DNA of 5,102 bases, from NCBI GenBank assembly GCA_003225515.1, contig QIAK01000162.1:2007-7108 (forward strand), in the 5' to 3' direction. The position numbers were made by a program, and so were the translations under genes. The notes under the pieces are model-generated. The model was not told where the DNA came from, searched no databases, and saw nothing but the letters and a program-made list of their open reading frames with translations. Positions 1-5,102 of the stretch are shown here, piece after piece; the stretch's first letter is position 1, and each line of letters starts with the position of its first letter. This DNA is from Acidobacteriota bacterium (GTDB taxonomy: Bacteria > Acidobacteriota > Terriglobia > Terriglobales > Acidobacteriaceae).

Positions 1-48
1 CGCCTTTCGATTGGCGCGATGGACTACAACTTCCGAGTAAATGAGTAA
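1..48 (+). CDS. Possible C-terminal end of an upstream gene (partial)
   Basis: Reading from base 1 in the first frame gives 15 codons, RLSIGAMDYNFRVNE, followed by TAA at 46-48. The alternating polar and hydrophobic residues and the late aromatic residues (Tyr, Phe) would suit the last strand of an outer-membrane beta-barrel, but this is inference from very little sequence. The other two + frames also stay open for about 13 codons, so the open frame alone proves nothing. If real, the gene is on the same strand as the PQQ-like gene and ends about 80 bases before it. No function can be assigned. Confidence 0.3.
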   Translation, partial: RLSIGAMDYNFRVNE

Positions 49-71
49 CGCTTCTAAGGTGTTTTACCCGC

Positions 72-100
72 TTGACCCCTTGAATCGAGCATTGTAGGCT
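72..100 (+). promoter_or_regulatory. Candidate sigma-70-type promoter of the PQQ-like gene
   Basis: TTGACC at 72-77 matches five of six bases of the -35 consensus. Seventeen bases later TAGGCT at 95-100 keeps the three most conserved -10 positions (T, A and final T) but is otherwise weak. Transcription would begin near 107, leaving a leader of about 22 bases before the TTG start. A 5-bp inverted repeat (AGGCT 96-100, AGCCT 106-110) overlaps the -10 element. The call rests only on consensus matching. Confidence 0.35.
82..96 (+). repeat. Copy 1 of a shared 15-base upstream motif
   Basis: GAATCGAGCATTGTA lies 33 bases before the PQQ-like gene, between and partly overlapping the candidate -35 and -10 elements. 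A copy differing at one base (C to T at position 9) lies at 4341-4355, upstream of the lipoprotein gene. The position inside a promoter would suit an operator, but the motif is not palindromic and the two copies face opposite ways relative to their genes. Confidence 0.35.
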
Positions 101-119
101 CTTTAAGCCTTCCCCCTCT

Positions 120-124
120 GGAGG
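120..124 (+). promoter_or_regulatory. Ribosome binding site that decides the TTG start
   Basis: GGAGG at 120-124 stands four bases before TTG at 129-131. It is the only good Shine-Dalgarno match near the start of the long reading frame. There is no in-frame ATG or GTG between the upstream stop (TGA 81-83) and this site. Starting at the next in-frame GTG (174-176, residue 16) would remove much of the signal peptide. The spacing is slightly short. Confidence 0.6.
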
Positions 125-128
125 CAAG

Positions 129-2045
129 TTGTACCGTCTATCTATACTCAACAGTACCATCGTCCTGGTCGGCGTGTCCCTGGGTTCGAGCTTTTTCGCG
201 AATACGGTTTCGGCGCAAGGTGTCGGCTGCCCGACCACTGCCGGAAACAACGTTTGCCTCACGACGTATCAGGGCAGAGCGACTCGACTCGGTTATAACC
301 CCAACGAGGCCACACTCACGCAAGCGGCCATCACTGCGACGACGGGCGCGAAGTTTCATAAGCAATATTCTGTGGCTGTGAACGGCGCAATCTATGCGCA
401 ACCCCTGGTGCTTCCCAATGTCGTGATGAACGGGATTACTTACGCCGATGTCGTGTATGTGGCCACGGAACAGGATTGGGTATACGCGATCGATGGCGCC
501 ACGGGAAACGTTCTCTGGTCGACTAATCTCGCCCCCAGCGGCTATATGTTCGATCAAGCTTCGGACTTGAAATGTTCCAACATTCTGCCTGATCCCGGCG
601 ACATTGGAGTTACGGGCACGCCGGTAATTGACATCAGCGGAAACAAGGGCGAGCAAACCATCACCAGTGGAGTGCTTTATGTCGTCGCCAAATTGAAGAC
701 CACGACCACTCCCTACAGCTACAAACAAACTCTGTATGCGTTGAGCGTGATCAATGGCGGAAACGGGGTCAGCGCCACCCAGCCCTATGCCTCCATTGAT
801 ATCGGGGGAACGTTCAACAAGATTTCGTTCTCGCAGGGCGTGATCGGAAACGTCCCACCGTATTCGCTGACTCAAAATCAGCGAAGCGCTCTGCTTGCGG
901 TGCCGGTCGCCGGCCAGAGTCCGCAGATCGTGATTGCCTGGGGCGGAAACTGCGATCGCGTGAACTTCCCCTACAACGGCTGGGTGATGTCGTACCAGTT
1001 GAACTCGACGCAGAGTGCGCTGACCCAAACGGCCATTTGGGCGACGGTTCCGGCGAAGCACACCTATGAGGGCGGAATCTGGGGCGGCGGCTCCGGGCCT
1101 GCGGCGGACGGCAGTGGACACATTTTTCTCGCGACTGGAAATGGGGATTCCAGCGTCAACGTGAGTACGCCTCCGAACGACGCGCCGACATCGTGCACGA
1201 CCGTGCCGTGCGACTATGGGAATTCCATCCTGGAATTGCAAATCTCCGGTTCTACATTCTCGGTATTGGATTTCTTTACGGCATATGACTGGGTCAATCG
1301 GAATAACAAAAACTATGACGTCGGTTCCGGCGGACTCATGCTGTTGCCCGCGCAATCCGGCGGGAACCCGAAAAACCTGCTTGTACAAGCAGGCAAGGAA
1401 GGCACGATTTTTCTTGCGCAGACCTCCGGAGTCGGCTCGTTGGGCGGATTCACGGGGAACGGCGTCTCCGATGCAACCGTACAGTCATTGAAGCAGGTGC
1501 TTTGCTATAACACCGCCGCGGAATGCGGAGTTACCGGCGGAGGGGCTTGGTGGGCCACTACATCAGGCGGTGGAGGATCGACCGGTTATGCGTATTTTGC
1601 CGGCACGAACATGCCGCTCATGCAGTTCCAGTTCTATCCCAATGGAAGCACCTGCACCAACAGCGGCACGCTTGCCGGATTCTGCACGACTCCGACTGCT
1701 CAGACAACTTTTGCTTTTGGCTGGCCGGGACCTAATCCCACGATCTCGGCACCCAGCGGCTCGTCGTCCCAGGCGATTGTCTGGGCCGTCGATTCCCGTA
1801 GAGCTGCGAGCAAAGGTCCCGCTGCGCTTTGGGCTTTCGACGCAACCACGCTGAACTGCCTTTATACGACGAACCAGCAAACGTCGGCCGGCACCTGCAC
1901 CGTGATAGCCCCGTCCACGGATGTTCCCGCTGGGATCGCGGTAAAGTTCGTGGTCCCGAGTGTGGCAAATGGAAAGTTGTACGTCGGGACAACGGGGGAC
2001 ACAAGTACGACACAGGGATATCTGAATATTTACGGAATCAGTTAG
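129..2045 (+). CDS. Secreted PQQ-repeat-like beta-propeller protein
   Basis: Encodes 638 residues from a TTG start to TAG. Residues 1-29 form a signal peptide: Arg3, a hydrophobic core, and a Val-Ser-Ala end with likely cleavage before Gln30, so the protein should be periplasmic or extracellular. PQQ-type blade signatures are visible at 119-130 (YAIDGATGNVLW) and 568-577 (LWAFDATTL region). Other stretches resemble conserved parts of a propeller family I know from Acidobacteriota: the Gly-rich segment at 317-339, DVGSGGLMLLP at 397-407, LLVQAGKEG at 417-425, and a C-terminal VPSVANGKLYVG at 609-620. The start, core and end all look present, so the gene seems complete. There is no CXXCH haem-c motif and I cannot identify the cofactor or catalytic residues of quinoprotein dehydrogenases, so an enzymatic role is not supported. 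A binding or structural role is inferred. Twelve cysteines fall into close pairs, suggesting disulfides. The gene converges with the lipoprotein gene. Confidence 0.9.
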   Translation: MYRLSILNSTIVLVGVSLGSSFFANTVSAQGVGCPTTAGNNVCLTTYQGRATRLGYNPNEATLTQAAITATTGAKFHKQYSVAVNGAIYAQPLVLPNVVMNGITYADVVYVATEQDWVYAIDGATGNVLWSTNLAPSGYMFDQASDLKCSNILPDPGDIGVTGTPVIDISGNKGEQTITSGVLYVVAKLKTTTTPYSYKQTLYALSVINGGNGVSATQPYASIDIGGTFNKISFSQGVIGNVPPYSLTQNQRSALLAVPVAGQSPQIVIAWGGNCDRVNFPYNGWVMSYQLNSTQSALTQTAIWATVPAKHTYEGGIWGGGSGPAADGSGHIFLATGNGDSSVNVSTPPNDAPTSCTTVPCDYGNSILELQISGSTFSVLDFFTAYDWVNRNNKNYDVGSGGLMLLPAQSGGNPKNLLVQAGKEGTIFLAQTSGVGSLGGFTGNGVSDATVQSLKQVLCYNTAAECGVTGGGAWWATTSGGGGSTGYAYFAGTNMPLMQFQFYPNGSTCTNSGTLAGFCTTPTAQTTFAFGWPGPNPTISAPSGSSSQAIVWAVDSRRAASKGPAALWAFDATTLNCLYTTNQQTSAGTCTVIAPSTDVPAGIAVKFVVPSVANGKLYVGTTGDTSTTQGYLNIYGIS

Positions 2046-2084
2046 GGAAAGACGCGGGCGGCGAAGCGGGTGAAGTCCACGACC

Positions 2085-2105
2085 TGCGCCGTCCGGCGCA
2101 TATTT
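2085..2105 (+). terminator. Possible intrinsic terminator of the PQQ-like gene
   Basis: TGCGCC (2085-2090) and GGCGCA (2095-2100) form a perfect 6-bp GC-rich stem around GTCC, about 40 bases after the stop codon. It is followed by TATTT, a short and interrupted T tract on the + strand. No T run follows in the opposite direction, so it would act on the PQQ-like transcript rather than the convergent lipoprotein transcript. The weak T tract keeps this tentative. Confidence 0.4.
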
Positions 2106-2164
2106 AACGCCCCACCACAATCGACTCGCGTTCCTGCGCTTTAGTTGTAACCGCACAGCAGCAT

Positions 2165-2229
2165 CAGCCGCGTTGCAAGACCTCCGAAATCAATAGGCCC
2201 GATGAGGGACACTCTTTCGTCCGCGGCTG
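2165..2229. repeat. Inverted repeat in the convergent intergenic gap
   Basis: CAGCCGCG (2165-2172) and CGCGGCTG (2222-2229) are perfect 8-base inverted arms 49 bases apart. A shorter pair, CGAAA (2185-2189) and TTTCG (2215-2219), is nested inside. In RNA this could fold just after the lipoprotein stop codon (2233-2235, complement strand). There is no T tract, so it is not a classical terminator. It may be chance in GC-rich DNA. Confidence 0.25.
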
Positions 2230-2232
2230 CGC

Positions 2233-4296
2233 TTATTGTCCTGTCAGCAGGAAGACGGGACTTTGTGGCGGAGGAATTGGGACGGCCTTACCGTTATCGG
2301 TCGTGTTGGAGACGTCGCCGGTTGTGCCCGGAAAGCTGCATACAAATGTTGAGGGCGACAGGCCTGCGCTGAGAACAGTTAATGTAAGTCCATTCAGCGC
2401 CGCTCCCGCACTTGAGGTCATCCCTGAAATCGCGATCTTCTGTCCGGCGATAAAGCCGTTCGCGCCCGTGAAGGTAATCACATTAGAGGCGATTTGGAAT
2501 GCGCTGATTGTAGCAACGGTGCTGCAAGTCGCGGTGGCACAAGCTCCGAACGGCGGGACGATGTTGGTCACCAGCGTGTCGGGAGCATTGCTTCCGGTAG
2601 CGACTGTGTTGGTTGTGGTGGTGATATCTGCGATGGAGCCGGCATCGCAGATGCTGACGTAGACGTGACTGCCGTCGGCAGCAGCGGTGGTGAACATGCG
2701 GAACCGGGCATGATTCGACGTATCTGGCGCGTAAGTTGCGTCGGCTACGCACGATGCGACCGGAGGAACGGCAAACTGCGAGGCCGCAAACTGTGGAGAG
2801 GTAAGCAAAGGAATCGATGGCGAAACCGGCAGCGAAGAAGTCGCCGCCTTGACCGTCATGGCTGGCGCGTCGAAGACGGTCAGCATGGGAACGATGCAAG
2901 TGGCAGAGCTCCCGATGATTGGGTCTGAGCAGTTCACCTGATTCTGATAGCTGGCCACGTAGAAACGAGAGCCGTCGGGCAGCGCCGCTACCGATACTGG
3001 GGAACATCCGTTGGGACACGGCGCGTTCGGGCCTGCGGTCAAGTCAATGGCTTTCAGCAGCGTCGGCGTATCATTCGGCGTACTTCCCAGGTCAACGCCA
3101 CCGGTAGCGGAAAATACATAAACTGTGCTGGTGGCGGGATTCGTCACGTAAATCCTGTTCAGGTGGGGATCATACAAAATGAAATTCGCTCCAGCGCCAA
3201 CCGAGAGATTCGTCTGGCTGGGCAGCACGGTATTAGACACGGTATCGATCGGTACGAGTTTGCCGTCGCCTTGTGTAAGAACGTAAACACGCTGGTTGTC
3301 CGCACGCGCCACTGCCCAGACTGGAGTGCTACCCACCGGAATCGTTGCCATGGTTGAAAGATCAGTGGGAGAAAGGTTGATTACCGTGTTGTTGCCCTGG
3401 TTGACTACATAAAGATTCTGCGAATTGGGTGTCTCCGCCATCGCAACCGGACGGGAACCAGGAGTGAGGTACGCAATAGTGCCGATTGTGCCCTGCGTAA
3501 TATTCAGCACGCCGACTGAGTCCGTGCTGGAAAGATTGCAGTGCGCCCCGTTTTCTTCTCCGAAGTTGGCCACGTAGACTGAGTTAGTTTGTGACGTTGA
3601 TACAAAATCAGGAAAGTATCGGCAAAAAAGTGGTACGGGAACGGTCGCAGTTCCTCCCGAAGCAGCGCTGAGGCCAATGACGGAATTTACATACTGAATC
3701 GTGTTCCCGCTGACCGATGAGATTGGAAAACTCCCGTCGTAGGCAGTAGGGTTTGGAGGATTTCCTGATATCACCACGCCAGAGACGACGATCAGAGTTC
3801 CAACTTGGGCATTGATGAGAGGAGCGCTGCCGGTCATGGTGACTACATTCCCGGATTCGCTGACGCTCAGAATGCCGGACGCTTGATTCGCACCGACGTT
3901 AGGAAGAGGAAACGACGTGACCGTGCCCAGTCCAGTTGCGCTCGAACTGGCTGCGGCTGGAAAGAATGCGGTGACGACGTCGGCATCCCCTTGATAAAAG
4001 CTACCCGCGCTGGCTACGAAAACCCGTGAGTGGTTGGAAAGAATGGCGGCATGGGTGGGATTGACTCCCATATTGGCTTCGCCGATATTCGAATCCCCTG
4101 AGACGTCGATCTGGAGCGCAGTGCCGGGATTGAACGGCGCATTGGCGCTGATGCCGAACACAGCGTGGAAGTTCGCTGGATTGGGCGGAGTGGTGTTCAC
4201 TGGAATAACAACCGGACGATAGACCTGACCACAAGAAAGTTCGAGCAAAGTGGCCAGCGCGATCGCCGCTATCCAGCCCACACGTCGGAAACTCAT
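2233..4296 (-). CDS. Exported YVTN-type beta-propeller, probable lipoprotein
   Basis: Encodes 687 residues from ATG at 4296. A GTG two codons upstream (4302) also opens the frame; ATG is preferred because it is the commoner start codon and neither has a clear Shine-Dalgarno sequence (only GGGG at 4303-4300 on the complement strand). Residue numbers here count from the GTG. Basic residues then a hydrophobic helix (about 8-22) lead to LELSC with Cys24, a probable lipidation site, although Glu at -3 is unusual. Seven YVTN-like strands occur at 94, 241, 296, 338, 383, 446 and 546, the clearest being RIYVTNP, which suits a seven-bladed propeller. Two similar beta-rich segments are added, at 142-222 between the first two strands and at 596-675 near the C-terminus. 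Propellers of this type usually bind ligands or proteins; no catalytic motif is seen and the ligand is unknown. It should be anchored in the envelope, probably the outer membrane given Gly after the Cys. The stop is TAA at 2235-2233. Confidence 0.87.
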   Translation of the reverse strand: MSFRRVGWIAAIALATLLELSCGQVYRPVVIPVNTTPPNPANFHAVFGISANAPFNPGTALQIDVSGDSNIGEANMGVNPTHAAILSNHSRVFVASAGSFYQGDADVVTAFFPAAASSSATGLGTVTSFPLPNVGANQASGILSVSESGNVVTMTGSAPLINAQVGTLIVVSGVVISGNPPNPTAYDGSFPISSVSGNTIQYVNSVIGLSAASGGTATVPVPLFCRYFPDFVSTSQTNSVYVANFGEENGAHCNLSSTDSVGVLNITQGTIGTIAYLTPGSRPVAMAETPNSQNLYVVNQGNNTVINLSPTDLSTMATIPVGSTPVWAVARADNQRVYVLTQGDGKLVPIDTVSNTVLPSQTNLSVGAGANFILYDPHLNRIYVTNPATSTVYVFSATGGVDLGSTPNDTPTLLKAIDLTAGPNAPCPNGCSPVSVAALPDGSRFYVASYQNQVNCSDPIIGSSATCIVPMLTVFDAPAMTVKAATSSLPVSPSIPLLTSPQFAASQFAVPPVASCVADATYAPDTSNHARFRMFTTAAADGSHVYVSICDAGSIADITTTTNTVATGSNAPDTLVTNIVPPFGACATATCSTVATISAFQIASNVITFTGANGFIAGQKIAISGMTSSAGAALNGLTLTVLSAGLSPSTFVCSFPGTTGDVSNTTDNGKAVPIPPPQSPVFLLTGQ

Positions 4297-4314
4297 CGGC
4301 ACCCCGAGGAAAAC

Positions 4315-4355
4315 ATTTTAGTTCGCATGAATTTAGGACAGAATCGAGTATTGTA
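4315..4355 (-). promoter_or_regulatory. Weak candidate -10 elements upstream of the lipoprotein gene
   Basis: On the complement strand TACAAT (4355-4350) and TAAAAT (4320-4315) each match five of six bases of the -10 consensus. Neither has a convincing -35 element 16-18 bases upstream. The first would give a leader of about 45 bases; the second would leave almost no leader. I cannot choose between them, and the true promoter may be elsewhere in 4297-4510. Confidence 0.25.
4341..4355 (+). repeat. Copy 2 of the shared 15-base upstream motif
   Basis: GAATCGAGTATTGTA matches 82-96 at 14 of 15 bases. It lies about 45 bases before the lipoprotein ATG and, read on the complement strand, begins with the TACAAT candidate -10. 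It therefore overlaps a possible promoter here, as copy 1 does, but points the opposite way relative to its gene. Confidence 0.35.
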
Positions 4356-4469
4356 ACGATTGTGCAGCGTCCGCGCTAGGTCGGTAACCGTGTTCAGCTC
4401 ACAGGGATGCTGGGCAGACATTACAGGATGCCTGGGGAATACTGGAGGGGCCGACGCTTCCTCAGCTCT

Positions 4470-4487
4470 GCGGAGCGGAAGCTCCAC
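4470..4487 (-). terminator. GC-rich hairpin after the Ku gene, doubtful terminator
   Basis: On the complement strand GTGGAGC-TTCC-GCTCCGC forms a 7-bp stem (one G-U pair) with a 4-base loop, starting 24 bases after the Ku stop codon. No T run follows, so it does not meet the usual rule for intrinsic termination. It could still stabilise the 3' end of the Ku mRNA. Without a true terminator, read-through from Ku into the lipoprotein gene, about 200 bases downstream on the same strand, is possible. Confidence 0.25.
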
Positions 4488-4510
4488 ATGCTGGGGCTAT
4501 GACCTGCGCC

Positions 4511-5102
4511 CTAACGCCTGCGGGATTTGGCTCTCGCTGCTGGTTCCTCGGTCTTGATCGTGGCTGCGGGCTTTTTCTTGCCTTCCATCTGGGCCAGGCT
4601 TTGCTTCAGGGCGGCCATGAGATCCACGACCGGAGCGAGTTTCTTTGGCTTTTCGACAGCAGCTACTTCTCCGCCTTCGAGCTTGGCTTCGATCAGCTTC
4701 TTCAAATTTTCCTGGAACGTATCTTTGTACTTCTCGGGATCCCACTCATCGGCCAGGGCTTCGATTAACTGGTGCGCAACTTTCACTTCGGCTTCTTTCA
4801 ACTCGACATCGGGAGCACCGAAGCCTTCCACCTTGCGAACTTCTTCAGCGTAGTACATGGTGTGCAGCATCATGCCGCCTTCATGCGGACGCAGGAAGAC
4901 GGTGTACTCGCGATTGTGCATGGTGATCTTGGCAATGGCCACGTACTCACTCTCTTCGAGAGCCTTGGTCAACAACGCGTAAGGGCGCCGGCCGGCTTCT
5001 TCCGGCATCATGTAGTAGGAAGATTCGAAGTAGACGGGATCGACCTCGCTGGTCTTCACGAATTCGAGAATCTCCATGGTTTTGGCTGTCTGCGGCTCGA
5101 TC
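4511..5102 (-). CDS. ku: Ku protein for non-homologous end joining (C-terminal part)
   Basis: The frame runs in from beyond the right edge to TAG at 4513-4511, giving 196 residues; the internal ATG at 5077 is not the start. Ku homodimers ring broken DNA ends in the cytoplasm and recruit LigD for end joining. The Ku core is recognisable from IEPQTAKTMEILEFV, then EVDPVYFESSYYMMP, PYALLTKALEE, VAIAKITMHNREY and LRPHEGGMMLHTMYYAEEVR. The helical segment ending DEWDPEKYKDTF and LIEAK follows the usual bacterial order. VDLMAALKQSLAQM (4586-4627) matches the conserved minimal C-terminal region linked to LigD contact. The protein ends in a short Lys/Arg/Ala-rich tail finishing SRRR, as in many bacterial Ku proteins, where such tails aid DNA binding. 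Bacterial Ku is usually about 260-300 residues, so roughly the first 80-100 are missing only because of the window edge. No ligD is visible here. Confidence 0.95.
   Translation of the reverse strand, partial: IEPQTAKTMEILEFVKTSEVDPVYFESSYYMMPEEAGRRPYALLTKALEESEYVAIAKITMHNREYTVFLRPHEGGMMLHTMYYAEEVRKVEGFGAPDVELKEAEVKVAHQLIEALADEWDPEKYKDTFQENLKKLIEAKLEGGEVAAVEKPKKLAPVVDLMAALKQSLAQMEGKKKPAATIKTEEPAARAKSRRR

Noticed and set aside
1..16. CGCC/GGCG inverted repeat at the left edge
   Set aside because: It is only 4 bp with an 8-base loop and no T tract, and it falls within a possible coding end.
97..109. GGCT/AGCC hairpin before the PQQ-like gene as a terminator or riboswitch
   Set aside because: The stem is only 4-5 bp, the sequence after it is C-rich rather than T-rich, and it overlaps the candidate -10 element. 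The leader is too short for a riboswitch.
138..1388. A 416-codon open frame antisense to the PQQ-like gene
   Set aside because: It is in exact codon register with the sense gene, so it stays open simply because the sense gene avoids TTA, CTA and TCA codons. Its translation is Arg-rich with no recognisable domain, and the sense frame has a signal peptide and clear family motifs.
129..2045. PQQ-dependent alcohol or glucose dehydrogenase activity for the first propeller
   Set aside because: Only the repeat fold is supported. No CXXCH haem motif or identifiable catalytic cofactor-binding set is visible, so naming a dehydrogenase would go beyond the evidence.
1563..2156. A 197-codon complement-strand frame overlapping the end of the PQQ-like gene
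   Set aside because: The product is Arg/Gly-rich and low in complexity, with no motif, and most of it overlaps well-supported coding sequence.
2483..3019. A 178-codon complement-strand frame inside the lipoprotein gene
   Set aside because: It is an alternate frame of the same strand, rich in Arg, Ser and His, and interrupts nothing in the lipoprotein frame, which carries the YVTN strands.
4293..4487. A 64-codon complement-strand frame spanning the lipoprotein upstream region
   Set aside because: It has no recognisable motif, no clear ribosome binding site, and overlaps the start of the lipoprotein gene in another frame.
2081..4510. The 10-mer GACCTGCGCC repeated at 2081-2090 and 4501-4510, each just after a gene
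   Set aside because: Exact 10-base matches are expected many times by chance in 5 kb, the two genes are on opposite strands, and the flanks do not match.

Overview
The window reads as ordinary chromosomal sequence, probably from an Acidobacteriota member (Terriglobia/Koribacter-like). That placement is an inference. It rests on moderately high GC, on a secreted PQQ-like beta-propeller and a YVTN-type beta-propeller lipoprotein (starting Cys-Gly-Gln-Val-Tyr-Arg-Pro-Val) that resemble families expanded in that phylum, and on a bacterial Ku gene. No database search was possible.

Layout from left to right. Positions 1-48 may hold the last codons of an upstream + strand gene. Positions 49-128 carry a candidate promoter and a Shine-Dalgarno sequence for a 638-codon gene at 129-2045 (+), which starts with TTG and encodes an exported PQQ-repeat-like beta-propeller. 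Positions 2046-2232 are a convergent intergenic gap with a compact hairpin that could end the + strand transcript. Positions 2233-4296 (-) encode a large exported, probably lipid-anchored beta-propeller with seven YVTN-like strands and two copies of an extra small beta-rich module. Positions 4297-4510 are intergenic and hold weak candidate promoter elements, short repeats and a GC-rich hairpin. Positions 4511-5102 (-) are the C-terminal two thirds of Ku, the DNA-end-binding protein of bacterial non-homologous end joining; its start lies beyond the right edge.

The two propeller genes converge and both encode envelope or extracellular proteins, probably with binding or scaffold roles. Neither shows a recognisable catalytic motif. 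Ku belongs to a different process (cytoplasmic double-strand break repair with LigD) and its position seems incidental. I see no tRNA, rRNA, CRISPR array, insertion sequence, phage gene or toxin-antitoxin pair. I find no convincing undescribed multi-gene system. The observations most worth checking are the near-identical 15-base motif upstream of both propeller genes, the duplicated module inside the lipoprotein, and the locally paired cysteines of the PQQ-like protein.
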